Part shown: piece by piece, positions 27,301 to 36,200 of the stretch
Numbering within the stretch: position 1 is the stretch's first letter
How the letters are laid out: every line of letters begins with the position of its first letter
From: a virus
Direction: 5' to 3' (one strand)
DNA: 64,000 nt
Virus record (IMG/VR): IMGVR_UViG_3300035670_011014
Location: 1-64,000 of that record
Translations under genes and position numbers: made by a program
The notes under the pieces: model-generated
The model's database searches: none
What the model was told of the DNA's origin: nothing
Seen by the model: the letters and a program-made list of their open reading frames with translations, nothing else

Positions 27301-27542
27301 TGTTTGAACAAAACGACGACAAGGTTAGACAACAATTCTTGGATTCTGTCAACCCTATATTGGATTCTATCAGAAGAGACAGGGGTCTGTATGACTTCAG
27401 AGTGACAGTAAGTTCTTCGCCAGAAGACTTGGATAGAAATACACTGACAGGTAAAATTTACCTTAAACCTACGAGAGCTCTTGAATTTATTGATATTGAA
27501 TTCTTGATTACTCCAACAGGTGCATCATTTGAAAATATCTAA
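24327..27542 (+). CDS. 18: Tail sheath protein (T4 gp18-like)
   Basis: The contractile sheath subunit, 1071 residues compared with about 659 in T4. The N-terminus (SPGVYTSERDLSF, then VGVTTLGIVGETITGPAF) and the C-terminal domain (AFPWFAAAGYTRGLVQAV, GRINPIATFSDVGTVIWGNKTL, RRLLLQARKLISAVAVRLLFE) are the conserved parts that form the sheath mesh and the inner surface. The extra length lies in the middle (about 110-800), a Ser/Thr/Gly-rich beta region that probably forms surface-exposed insertion domains. A strong terminator follows at 27552. The gene stands upstream of the tube gene, with two small genes between. Confidence 0.93.
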   Translation: MATSNKIFVSPGVYTSERDLSFVAQSVGVTTLGIVGETITGPAFEPIFITNFDEFQAYFGPTSPEKFVGTQIPKYEAAYIAKSYLQQSNQLFVTRVLGLSGYDAGPSWTISTIANLNSTTVFPSGGTGSYVWTAAFTGTSASTSSIEILNDGATTFGLPSDINNIYTLPYTQNTGAETTLSANMNTQLFAILNNNSLQTSSVYVYGAVPQVNFNDLNSSFSLTNVFNVQSMDFAAITKNSYLNDAWYYALFTTTPVLNGYSGFSYYAKVSALNYNSGSDSFSGTVSGMVYNYSGTSWTEYDNMVVGTLRSRGLSTYTSSNAGPLYQLTGVTQLQIDSSGTYSAMTEDPYATFAISGNTIEGDTFSFETSFNDGSTNYISKVFGTTNFGKDRTEVPVFLEERFQNLLNWSYAKGYIRGLNTTFTSLPSAREDNGTNTSIGWYLEEYQTPATPYLVSELRGNTVYRLFRFITVSDGNSANREVKVSIANISFANNTFDVGVRDFFDTDENPVFLERYTNCSMDPTQNNFIAKKIGTSDGEYELRSRFVMVEMNADAPVDALPCGFEGYTFREYGGSGSDIQPPFAIYKTKYNTPGEVIFTPPFSLSSGADNLTRSSGDKVRKTYLGFSSQIGIDANFFDYKGKQNPSNLGLATNSTEWNYMTKGFHMDSGATIVAISGGFVTSGQSAFECGITSFQSEPTNPANPYYTLAARKFTIIPKGGFDGWDIYREYRTNGDIYSLGNTGYLYGASDENPNYPLSTGWGAFKQITKGDDTELANTDYYAYLLGQETFANPEAVNINVFVTPGIDYVNNSNLVENAIDLVETDRADSIYICTTPDTNMFLNYSDSSTLIFPQEAVDNLEETGIDSNYTATYYPWILTRDTVNNTQIYLPVTGEVTRNLALTDNIAFPWFAAAGYTRGLVQAVKARKKLTQEDRDTLYQGRINPIATFSDVGTVIWGNKTLQIRESALDRINVRRLLLQARKLISAVAVRLLFEQNDDKVRQQFLDSVNPILDSIRRDRGLYDFRVTVSSSPEDLDRNTLTGKIYLKPTRALEFIDIEFLITPTGASFENI

Positions 27543-27551
27543 TAAACTTAT

Positions 27552-27577
27552 GGGGTGAGGGAAACCTCACCCCTTTA
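27552..27577 (+). terminator. Intrinsic terminator after tail sheath gene
   Basis: A perfect nine-base-pair stem (GGGGTGAGG with CCTCACCCC) capped by a GAAA tetraloop and followed by TTTA. It should separate the sheath transcript from the next two genes. Confidence 0.9.
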
Positions 27578-27588
27578 ATATAAAAATT

Positions 27589-27732
27589 ATGGAATTTAAA
27601 AAGAAAATTTTGAGAGAGAGTTTGGCAATGAAAGAAAATGGTGTAAATACGTTTTCTGAAAAACCACAAAGTATTGTTATGAGCGAGTCTCAATTAGAAA
27701 GACTTATAGAAAATATTCAAAACAAAAAATGA
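27589..27732 (+). CDS. Small hypothetical protein, 47 aa
   Basis: Forty-seven codons from the ATG at 27589; the stop overlaps the next start by four bases (ATGA), which argues for real translation. The peptide is charged and helical (MEFKKKILRESLAMKENG) and ends in MSESQLERLIENIQNKK, a short amphipathic helix. The start KKILRE resembles the first residues of the following protein (KKILREYVK). It may be a small structural or accessory peptide, or carry a packaging signal. No function is assigned. Confidence 0.6.
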   Translation: MEFKKKILRESLAMKENGVNTFSEKPQSIVMSESQLERLIENIQNKK

Positions 27733-28583
27733 TAGTAAAAAAAATTTTACGTGAATACGTAAAAACAAAGAAACTAGTTAATGAAGGTATTTCTGTCGAG
27801 GGTACACCCGATATGAAATACTATGCCTTTGATTGGGACGATAACATCGTTACAATGCCAACCCAAATAATTGTTTCCGACGAGAATGCAGAAGAAGTTG
27901 GAATTTCAACCGAAGATTTTGCTAAGTATCGTGAGATGATTGGGAAGACTCCTTTTGATTATAAGGGACGAAAAATTGTAGGATACGCTTCCGATCCTTA
28001 CCGTAACTTCACAAAGATGGGTGACAAACAATTTTTAGTGGATGCAATGATTGCAGAACCTGGACCTTCGTGGGATGACTTCGTGGAATGTATCAATGGT
28101 GGTTCTATATTTGCAATTATCACCGCACGAGGACACAATCCAAAGATACTCAAAGACGCTGTGTTTGCATTTATTGTAACCAACCACAATGGTATTAATC
28201 AAGATGAGTGTGTGTCCAACCTGAAACGATTCCGTAAACTTGCAGGAGATACCATGAAATCTGAAAAACAAATAATAAATGATTATCTGAATATGTGTCA
28301 ATTCTCACCCGTCACATATGGTGAGGGTAGTGCGTCAAACCCTGAAGAAGGAAAAATCAAAGCTTTAAGAAAATTTATTACTGACGTAAAAAATATGGCA
28401 GAAGAAATCGGTAAAAAGGCTTATTTCAAAAATGATGTTAGTAATAGATTTGTACCGGAAATAGGATTTTCAGATGATGATCCAAGAAATATAGAAAAAA
28501 TAAAGCAATTTATAGATTCTGAATATGAAGATAAACCAGTTAGAACTTATTTAACTAAAGGCGGAGAAAAAAAAGAAGTATAA
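27729..28583 (+). CDS. HAD-like hydrolase (putative phosphatase)
   Basis: A 284-residue protein with HAD-superfamily features: motif I FDWDDN (D35, D37), with an aspartate nucleophile and acid, motif II in the strand ending IITARG (T132), and an acidic motif IV, FSDDDPRN (D249-D251), with a lysine-bearing helix (EEGKIKALRKF) between. Such enzymes remove phosphate from nucleotides, polynucleotide ends or proteins; the substrate is not evident. An N-terminal helix (MIVKKILREYVKTKKLVNEG) precedes the domain. The gene lies oddly between sheath and tube genes. A virion-linked role is possible. Confidence 0.65.
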   Translation: MIVKKILREYVKTKKLVNEGISVEGTPDMKYYAFDWDDNIVTMPTQIIVSDENAEEVGISTEDFAKYREMIGKTPFDYKGRKIVGYASDPYRNFTKMGDKQFLVDAMIAEPGPSWDDFVECINGGSIFAIITARGHNPKILKDAVFAFIVTNHNGINQDECVSNLKRFRKLAGDTMKSEKQIINDYLNMCQFSPVTYGEGSASNPEEGKIKALRKFITDVKNMAEEIGKKAYFKNDVSNRFVPEIGFSDDDPRNIEKIKQFIDSEYEDKPVRTYLTKGGEKKEV

Positions 28584-28642
28584 ACTACATGCAATGATTA
28601 GGTTTTACTGAATTAAAAGTAAAGTAAAAAAAATTTTAACGT

Positions 28643-28651
28643 GTATTTATA
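28643..28651 (+). promoter_or_regulatory. Candidate phage promoter motif, tail tube gene
   Basis: GTATTTATA, 37 bases before the tube ATG at 28689. The rest of the 105-base gap is A/T-rich with nothing else recognisable. Confidence 0.5.
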
Positions 28652-28688
28652 TTAAAAATAAAACAAGAAAAACAAAAACAAGTAAACC

Positions 28689-29177
28689 ATGGCAGACTTA
28701 TTAATGAAAATGCCTTTTCAGTATGAACCAAAAAGAAAGAATAGATTTATTCTAACTTTTCCGTCATCGTTGGGCATCAACTCTTGGTATGTAGAATCTA
28801 CAAGCCGTCCTAACTGGAGTAATACTCCTGTTGAAATTCCTTTCTTGAATACATCAACATACGTGGCTGGTAGATTCGTTTGGAACACAATTAACGTAAC
28901 ATTCAGAGATCCAATCGGTCCATCAGCAGCTCAAGCTTTGATGGAGTGGGTGAGATTACACGCTGAATCAGTAACCGGAAGAATGGGTTACGCTGCGGGT
29001 TACAAGAAAGATATCGACTTAGAACTTTTAGATCCTACAGGTGTTGCGGTAGAAAAATGGATTTTACAGGGAACCTTCTTAACGGACGTGAACTTCGATA
29101 GTTTGGGTTATAGTGACGACGCACTTGCAACAATCACAGCGACTCTTCGTCCTGATAGATGTATTTTGGTTTACTAA
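28689..29177 (+). CDS. 19: Tail tube protein (T4 gp19-like)
   Basis: A 162-residue subunit of the inner tube, matching T4 gp19 in length (about 163). Its pattern is typical of the tube family: an N-terminal strand-rich start (YEPKRKNRFILTFPS), a conserved loop (STSRPNWSNTPVEIPFLNTSTYVAGR), the F-V-W-N-T-I-N-V-T-F-R-D strand and a C-terminal end (WILQGTFLTDVNFDSLGYSDDALATITATLRPD). These proteins stack as hexameric rings around the tape measure. A strong terminator follows at 29210, so the gene is probably on its own abundant transcript with the motif at 28643 as its start. Confidence 0.92.
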   Translation: MADLLMKMPFQYEPKRKNRFILTFPSSLGINSWYVESTSRPNWSNTPVEIPFLNTSTYVAGRFVWNTINVTFRDPIGPSAAQALMEWVRLHAESVTGRMGYAAGYKKDIDLELLDPTGVAVEKWILQGTFLTDVNFDSLGYSDDALATITATLRPDRCILVY

Positions 29178-29209
29178 TAATTTACAAAAATTTTCTTGAC
29201 TTTATATTT

Positions 29210-29238
29210 AACCATAGGGGAAACTCTATGGTTTTTTT
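29210..29238 (+). terminator. Intrinsic terminator after tail tube gene
   Basis: AACCATAG pairs with CTATGGTT across an eight-base loop, followed by a run of T. It ends a few bases before the start of the gp26-like gene at 29242. Confidence 0.85.
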
Positions 29239-29241
29239 ATT

Positions 29242-29994
29242 ATGGAAAATACAACACACTACGGACAAATGGATTTTAACTTACCACATGATGTGGTACC
29301 ACTTCCCTCGAAGGGAATTTTTTACAAAAACAAAAAACAAGCACTCAAGATTGGTTACTTGACGGCTCAAGACGAAAACATTTTACTATCATCAACAATA
29401 CGTACACAAGGTGTGGTAAAGACACTGTTGAAAAACAAAATATACGAACCTGATATGATGGTTGACGAATTGTTGGAATGTGACATTCAGGCTATACTGA
29501 TTTTCCTGAGAAACACTTCATTCGGTTCTGACTATATTTTCAAACTTAAAGACCCTCAAACTGGCAGAGAATTTGAAAAAACTATCCTTCTTGAAGAATT
29601 GAATATCATACCTCCTAAGTATCAACCAAACCCTGAAGGATTGTTCGAGTTTATTACCCCAAGAGCAGGACACAAGGTATTGATGAGACTTATGAACATG
29701 TCGGACTTAGAAACTTTAGATAAGTTAAGTGAAGGATACCCTGAAGGGATGACAGTACCAATTGTTACAAAAAGACTCGAAATGCAAATAGTCGAAATGG
29801 ATGGATCAAGGGACAAAGAAAAAATTTCCATGCAGATACAAAACATGCCAATTGTGGACTCAAAGTATTTAAGAGCCGAAGTACAACTGTGTGAACCTAA
29901 ATTGGATCTCAAAAGGATCGTTACAGCCCCGTCAGGAGAAAAGGTAGATGTGAACATCGCCTTCGGGGCTGAATTTTTTCGTCCTTTCTTCTGA
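29242..29994 (+). CDS. 26: Baseplate hub protein (T4 gp26-like)
   Basis: A 250-residue protein resembling the T4 baseplate protein family that includes gp26. The family signature is visible near the N-terminus: VVPLPSKGIFYKNKKQ, then LKIGYLTAQDENILLSS, followed by helices bearing the conserved L-L-x-x-K-I and C-D-I-Q-A-I-L pattern. In T4 this subunit helps to assemble the hub on which the tube and tape measure start. The last codons overlap an alternative open frame that continues into the small gene at 30011. Length is a little more than T4 gp26 (about 208). Confidence 0.75.
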   Translation: MENTTHYGQMDFNLPHDVVPLPSKGIFYKNKKQALKIGYLTAQDENILLSSTIRTQGVVKTLLKNKIYEPDMMVDELLECDIQAILIFLRNTSFGSDYIFKLKDPQTGREFEKTILLEELNIIPPKYQPNPEGLFEFITPRAGHKVLMRLMNMSDLETLDKLSEGYPEGMTVPIVTKRLEMQIVEMDGSRDKEKISMQIQNMPIVDSKYLRAEVQLCEPKLDLKRIVTAPSGEKVDVNIAFGAEFFRPFF

Positions 29995-30010
29995 TTATAA
30001 GAAAAATTTG

Positions 30011-30136
30011 ATGGACGAATTTTACTATTTGTCCAAGTATGTACATCTGTCTTATCAAGATTTATTAAAATTACCAACATTTGAGAGAAAATACTTCATC
30101 AATAAATTGATTGAAGATATGACACCAAAAGATTAA
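30011..30136 (+). CDS. Small tail-assembly chaperone-like peptide, 41 aa
   Basis: Forty-one codons starting at the ATG at 30011. The peptide (FYYLSKYVHLSYQDLLKLP, then TFERKYFINKLIEDM) has the layout of short helical proteins encoded after hub or chaperone genes in myoviruses, in which a Tyr/Leu-rich helix is followed by a P-T-F-E-R-x-x-F-I-x-x-L helix. The same frame is open upstream to 29954, overlapping the gp26-like gene, which raises the possibility of a frameshift product instead of an independent start. It sits 16 bases after the gp26-like stop. Function is inferred from position. Confidence 0.6.
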   Translation: MDEFYYLSKYVHLSYQDLLKLPTFERKYFINKLIEDMTPKD

Positions 30137-30141
30137 TTTAG

Positions 30142-30150
30142 GTATTTATA
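30142..30150 (+). promoter_or_regulatory. Candidate phage promoter-like motif
   Basis: GTATTTATA only four bases from the ATG at 30155. The sequence is a perfect match to other copies, yet the spacing is unusually short. Confidence 0.35.
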
Positions 30151-30154
30151 GTCT

Positions 30155-31282
30155 ATGAAAGATGTGTTACTCGAAGTACTAGGCGTGCCACCCAACATTT
30201 TAGACTCCGCCCGCAAACTATATAATGAATTTGCGAAATTCGTTTTTAACGAAGTTAAGCACACAAATGACTCGGAAACTTATAATTTTGTGATTAAATC
30301 GGACTCTGATATGAAAGTAGGAGAATATGACATAGACAGGGTAAACATCGAATTACAAATTATTCCTTTGGAAGTGGTTAATGAAATTGATTTTATTTCA
30401 ATGGGTATTAATTCACGATCGAAAAAACCAACAGAAAAGAAACCCTACAGGGGAAAGATTATAACGGACGTAACAAATCCAAGGATTAGCGTTAAAATTG
30501 TTACACCTGAAATATGGGATATTCAGGATTTGTATAATTACATTCGTAAGGATAAAATTAAACTAACATCTTCATTTTCCCACGAACTTAAACACCTATA
30601 TGACGACAAAAAGAAAAAATGGGAATACCTTAAGCCAAGAACAAGGTACATAGCCGCTCAGTCAGTTCCCCGTTTTCGTATCAACCCATTAGACGAATTT
30701 GCCCATATTATTTACTACACTCATGTAGTGGAGAATTTAGTCAGGACTACTGAAGTATTGTCTCAATTAGAAGATAACAAAGTTCCCAAAAGAGAATTTT
30801 TAAATTTCCTCTTGGACAACAAAACCTATCAAGATTTGAAACAATACAGAAATTTTTCGACTGAAAAACTTAAGGAAGATATAAAAGAAAATTACATTGA
30901 AAGGGTTAAGGAAATTTTAGACAAAGTTGATATTGATTATTCACAAATGTCAGAAAATGAAATGGTAAATGAAATACTGACGCTTTGGTATGTAAATTTT
31001 GTCAACACAGATATAGAAGCATTCTCTGATGCGATGAGTTCGAATTTCATAGAAAGAATTATGGGTTTCAGTGGAAACAAAGAGAAAGTTTTATTACAAC
31101 ACATAAGTGATGTGTCTAAGTTTCAAAATCGTCCTTTAGATTTTTACAAGTTTGAAGAAAACAAAATTAAAAGAGTCACTGGTGAAATGTTGAAGAAAAT
31201 CCATAAACTGTATAGTCTACTTCCCGATAACGAAAACAACGATATTAGTAAGTTACACCAAAAAATTACATCCAAAAAATAA
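30155..31282 (+). CDS. Putative zinc metalloprotease-like protein (HExxH motif)
   Basis: A 375-residue protein of unknown family. The helix SSFSHELKHLYDD contains H143-E-L-K-H147, a match to the HExxH zinc-binding and catalytic motif of metalloproteases (zincins). A plausible third ligand could come from the segment DEFAHIIYYTH about 45 residues later. The first 130 residues are mixed alpha/beta, the last 150 are helical and charged. It lies between the hub peptide and the tape measure gene, with a gap of seven bases to the latter, so a role in tail assembly, such as cleaving the tape measure, or in host entry is possible. The HExxH motif can occur by chance; activity is not proven. Confidence 0.6.
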   Translation: MKDVLLEVLGVPPNILDSARKLYNEFAKFVFNEVKHTNDSETYNFVIKSDSDMKVGEYDIDRVNIELQIIPLEVVNEIDFISMGINSRSKKPTEKKPYRGKIITDVTNPRISVKIVTPEIWDIQDLYNYIRKDKIKLTSSFSHELKHLYDDKKKKWEYLKPRTRYIAAQSVPRFRINPLDEFAHIIYYTHVVENLVRTTEVLSQLEDNKVPKREFLNFLLDNKTYQDLKQYRNFSTEKLKEDIKENYIERVKEILDKVDIDYSQMSENEMVNEILTLWYVNFVNTDIEAFSDAMSSNFIERIMGFSGNKEKVLLQHISDVSKFQNRPLDFYKFEENKIKRVTGEMLKKIHKLYSLLPDNENNDISKLHQKITSKK

Positions 31283-31289
31283 TTAAAAA

Positions 31290-33161
31290 ATGTTTCAAAC
31301 ACAAGACAACAGTCAAACCACGGGTGGAGATTTAGGAGCAACAGCGAAGGGTGTCTTAGGTACTTACAAGGACATTCAGGATGCAATTAAAGAATATGGT
31401 ACAACCTTAGGTGACAATGTAATCAAACAATTCGAAGATATCCAAGGAAAGGCGGCAACGTTAAATAAAACATTACTTAATGGTATTTCGGGTTACGATA
31501 GAGGTATTTCACAAGTTTTGACAAAAACTTTGAACAAAACACTTCAAATCGGAGGAACTATTCAAGATGCAACTGATGCGTACTCCACAATTAATACAGA
31601 GTTAGGGAAGAGTGTAATCCTCAACGAGGATATTTTAACCAAAACAATTGAGTTTTCTAAAGCAACTGGTTTATCCGTTGCGGAATCGGCAAAGTTGGTT
31701 GCTAATTTTATGGATTTAGGTTTGAGTATTGCTCAGTCTCAAAAAGAATCTGAAAAATTACGACAGACGGCAGCAAAATTTGGTATAAATGCTGGACAAT
31801 TCATAAAAACGATAGGTGAAAATATCAAAACCGCAGCGGCTTATGGATTTAGAAACGGTATCGATGGATTAAGTAAAATGGTGGCTCGTTCTCAAGCGTT
31901 ACGAGTTGAATTCAAAGGAATTACAGGATTAGCGGACAGACTATTCGATCCGGAAAAGGCGATTGAGTTAGCGGCAAATATGCAAGTTTTAGGAGGTGCC
32001 GTTGGTGACTTAGCCGATCCATTCAAACTGATGTACATGGCGGAGAATGATGTGGAGGGGTTACAGGAGGCAATCGGACAAGCTGCGGCTGCATCAGTAA
32101 CATTCAATGAACAAACAGGGGATTTCAAACTGACAGGTACAGAAATGAGGAGGTTAAGGGCTCAAGCAGATGCGTTGGGTATGGATTATAATGATTTGGT
32201 AGATAAGTCTATTAAGTATAGACGAGAGTCGGAAATTTTATCAAGATTACAACCTCTACAAGGATTTTCAAACTTAAGTAAAGAACAACAACAAGTTATT
32301 GCATCTTTAGCCGAGATAGGACCCGGAGGAAAAGTCGACTTACGTCTACCGGGATTCGAACAGGGTGTGACGAATTTTGCTGCTTTATTTCAGAAAGGTA
32401 CTGATGAACAAATTGCTTTGGCTGAGTTTCAAGCCTCACAACAAAAAAGTGACAGAGATATCGCACAAGAGCAACTTGCAATATCAACAAAAAATGAAAT
32501 TAACGTTAGAACAATACGAGATGCTGTTGTTATAATGGCAGCAGAAGGGAGGGGTAGTAAGGTAGGAGATTTCTTAACCAAAATAGAAGATTATACAAAG
32601 CAAATTGGTGAGTTCGTAGATGATAATTACGAAAAAGTTGCGAAAATTGGAAGTTCACTTTCCAACGCAGCACTAAATGCTGCTAAAGTAGGCGCTGAAG
32701 GTGCTATTGCAGCATCGGAACAAGCGGTTCGCACTGCAACTGCCATCCAAGGAGGTGACGTTTACTTACCAAAAAATATGGAAAAGGCTGTGGTAAGTCC
32801 AGCAGGGACTTTTTCCTTGAGGGAAGATGATGAATTAATTGCCGGAACTAATCTTGGATTGAACGAACTCGGATATCAAAATGATCCTTTCCAATTGTTA
32901 TCGAAGCAATTAGAAGTCCAAACCAATGAAATAAAAAACGCATCAGTATCCCCACTTTTGCTAGACTCGACTAAAAACATACAAGTTCAAATGGACAACT
33001 TGAATATACAACATAGTGTTAACGGCTCAATTGCTATCACTGGATTACCTACGACAAGTAGAATTTCTAGAGACTTGTTTGAAGACTCAGACTTTATAGT
33101 TGCTTTGAAAAACAAAATTCAACAAGAATTAGAGGATTCTTTGAAAAAACAATTAGTTTAA
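31290..33161 (+). CDS. Tape measure protein
   Basis: A 623-residue protein rich in Ala, Gln and Lys, mainly helical, with coiled-coil-like segments and no cysteine. It starts right after the hub cluster and before the baseplate genes, the usual place of the tape measure. The middle (about 105-200) carries hydrophobic helices (LSVAESAKLVANFMDLGLSIAQS) and the C-terminal half includes NAALNAAKVGAEGAIAASEQAV, while the end (LEDSLKKQL) is basic and amphipathic. At about 1.5 angstrom per residue the tail tube would be near 93 nm, close to T4 (gp29, about 590 residues). The assignment is from length, composition and position. Confidence 0.7.
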   Translation: MFQTQDNSQTTGGDLGATAKGVLGTYKDIQDAIKEYGTTLGDNVIKQFEDIQGKAATLNKTLLNGISGYDRGISQVLTKTLNKTLQIGGTIQDATDAYSTINTELGKSVILNEDILTKTIEFSKATGLSVAESAKLVANFMDLGLSIAQSQKESEKLRQTAAKFGINAGQFIKTIGENIKTAAAYGFRNGIDGLSKMVARSQALRVEFKGITGLADRLFDPEKAIELAANMQVLGGAVGDLADPFKLMYMAENDVEGLQEAIGQAAAASVTFNEQTGDFKLTGTEMRRLRAQADALGMDYNDLVDKSIKYRRESEILSRLQPLQGFSNLSKEQQQVIASLAEIGPGGKVDLRLPGFEQGVTNFAALFQKGTDEQIALAEFQASQQKSDRDIAQEQLAISTKNEINVRTIRDAVVIMAAEGRGSKVGDFLTKIEDYTKQIGEFVDDNYEKVAKIGSSLSNAALNAAKVGAEGAIAASEQAVRTATAIQGGDVYLPKNMEKAVVSPAGTFSLREDDELIAGTNLGLNELGYQNDPFQLLSKQLEVQTNEIKNASVSPLLLDSTKNIQVQMDNLNIQHSVNGSIAITGLPTTSRISRDLFEDSDFIVALKNKIQQELEDSLKKQLV

Positions 33162-33177
33162 AAAATAACACATAAAT

Positions 33178-33186
33178 CTATTTATC
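33178..33186 (+). promoter_or_regulatory. Candidate phage promoter motif, baseplate gene cluster
   Basis: CTATTTATC, 15 bases before the ATG at 33202, followed by AAAGGAAATAG, one of the few places where an AGGA Shine-Dalgarno-like run is seen. Confidence 0.45.
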
Positions 33187-33201
33187 AATAAAAGGAAATA
33201 G

Positions 33202-36200
33202 ATGCCAAGTCCATTATCGTTTGCCGCGACACAAAACTTCAGAAACGACTTACTTGTAAGGAACTTAACTCCTTACACAGTTCCGGGTTCTTTTTCCCCC
33301 ATTAATACGAATCAGGGGACATCGTCTATTATTCTTAATACATCATCAGTAATTGACTCTCCTTCAGTAGAAATAATAGGAGATGCTCAAGAGAGGGATT
33401 TATACAAACTTAACAAATATGGACCAGGTTTAACAAATAACGGTTATGGTGATACCGTTATAATTAATCAGAATAATCTGTTAGCTTCGAATCTAGGTCC
33501 GTATCGTTCATACAGTAGTCAACCAAACAGGACAAGTGATCAGTCACAGACAGATGCTTTCTTACAAAACGTGTACGGACCTGAGGGAGGATATGGAGAT
33601 TTAATTGACATCGTTGATATACAAAGAACCATTGGTACAAGAGAGGCTTACTACAAGTTTGTGGCTTCTCATTATAATCCTGCTCAAATTTTACTACAAC
33701 AAGATCCTACAGGGACTAATGGATTACTTTCACAAGACTCTGCTTTGGCACAAATAGGTGCACAAACACTTAGAAACGAATTCATAAATCGAGTTGCTCA
33801 AGAGACGTATCAACAAACGTTAGGAAGGGCAAATGCGTTTGATAATAGCGCGGATGCTTTCGACTTACTCGGTATTGCGGTTGGAGCGAGGACTATTATA
33901 GAACCTGATTGGCATATCAGTGTACCTGATACTTTAATCGGAAAAGGTTTAGATTTTATATCAAGAGTAACAGGTGTATATGCACCTTACTCATGGATAC
34001 CGGGCGATTATTTCAGATTGGAACCCAAAGTTAGTGGTTTGAATCAAGCCATCAACAATATTGCATCTGTATTTGGCGCGACAAAAAAATTACTTCCTGA
34101 AAAGAAAACAGGTTCTGATATTTTCTTAGCCAATACAGGTGGAGGACAAAAAAGTAGACTATTTAAAAACATAAGTTATAGTAAGTTCCGTCCTGACTAT
34201 AAAACTAATTTCATAAATGAACTTAATTTATTAGCACCTCTTGGAAACTATTACATAGGTTCGAGAGCTAATGACTTGAGTAACATTCTATACCCACAAG
34301 ACGAGTTACCAAAAGACGAATACGGAAATAACATTCAAATGGCGGTTAGGGATTACACAGAAATGGGTAAACTCTATGAAGGACCCGAAAAAGATTTCCA
34401 ATTCGGATTGAACACCAGTGCGGCTATAGATGGTTTCGGTGTACAAGGTGGATTCACATGGGTGTCCCCCAAGTTCAAAGGTAATGCCGGTTTCAAAGTT
34501 GGAAAAGGAGCTGAGGTTTATGGACAAGATACTGACTTCGATGGGATTTCAGCACAGTACAACAGGACGGAATCTACAAACTATGATTTCACAAGAGGTT
34601 CAATCTTGGACGATACCCAAAGAATTATTGAGGCAGTTCCAAACAATGGTGGAAGACTATACCATGTGGGTAATGCAATCGATCAAGTTTCAAAAGTATT
34701 CAACGATGGATACAAAGAAATGACAAAGGGTTCAAGAGTAATTAAGTATGTAGATGAAAATGGTGCAATTCGTGGTGAAGAATATTGTAGAGTTTTTACC
34801 AAAGATACTCCATACTATACCTTTAATGATTTACAGAAGACAGATGGTAACATCCGTAAATTTACAAACTCTGTTTTAGATTCTACCTTCAATTTGAACA
34901 TTGCCCCAAACTCGAGAGAGGGTGGACAAGATTCTTCCAACCTAATCGGAGGAGAAAACGGTAATGCAAAAAAATATATGTTCTCTATCGAAAATTTGGC
35001 GTGGAGAACTTCTAACAAACCAGGATTTACTGTAAATGATTTACCAATAAGTGAAAGAGGTCCAAATGGTGGAAGAGTTATGTGGTTCCCACCATATGAC
35101 ATTTCATTCGATGAAACTAACACGGCTCGATGGGATGAGAATGTGTTTTTAGGTAGACCTGAGCCAATATACACATACAATAGTACCAAAAGAAGTGGAA
35201 GTTTGAGTTGGAAAATTGTTGTTGATCACCCTTCGATATTGAACGTGATCGTGAATAAGATTCTCACTAAACCGCAGTCACAACAAGAATTAAATGCGAT
35301 AGTTGAATCTTTCATGGCGGGTTGCCTGAAGTATGATATATATGAATTAGCCCAAAGATTCCCAAGTTTTTCGAGAAAAGAGTTGGAAGAAATTCTTTCA
35401 GAGACTAAAAACTTAAATGATGTGGCTCCCGAGTTCCAAAACAGTCAGACGGGTGCGGATGGTAACGCCTCACAAAATAACGCTGCAAGTGGATTCAATC
35501 CGATACTACAAAATTTTCAAAACTTATCTTTTTACTTTGACGAAAATGTTCCCAATGGAGGTGCTGGTGTAAATACAACTTCAGAGTCTTTCGATACCGC
35601 CTTTAGTTCATACAAGTCTGAAAAAGGTTCCTACGAAGCTGCGAACGGAACAGGTTCGACACAAATAGGAGATTTCTTTACTACAAACATTTCAGATCAA
35701 AAATTCAATTCATATGTGAGTGAATTTTTACCAAAACTCTATGAAGATTTAGAACAAAATGTTACAGTAACATTAACATTATTGGGACAAACAGATAATA
35801 GTGCGTCTCCTGAAGCTAATATGTCTATCAGTAAACGTAGAATAGAAGCGGTAAAAAACTTCATTTTAAATTACAGTTTTGGTGACAACAAGAAAATTTC
35901 AAAATATGCCGATAGGTTAAGATTTGAAGACAATCCAATTGGTGCAACAAGCACAAACGAAAGTGGGGTTGGGTGTGATACGACAACATCTGGACAATAC
36001 AATATTTCAAGTGTAGGTTGTAGAAGAGTTGTTATTACTAAAATAAATGAATCTCCTAACCCTTCGAATCCACAACAAGAGGAACAAGAAGCTCAGAACA
36101 GTCCAAGAACACAAACAAGACAGTCTAACGCAGAAGGAACTACAAATAGTACTAGTGTACAACAAACAACCAATCCGAATTACACAAACTTGGCTAAGAA

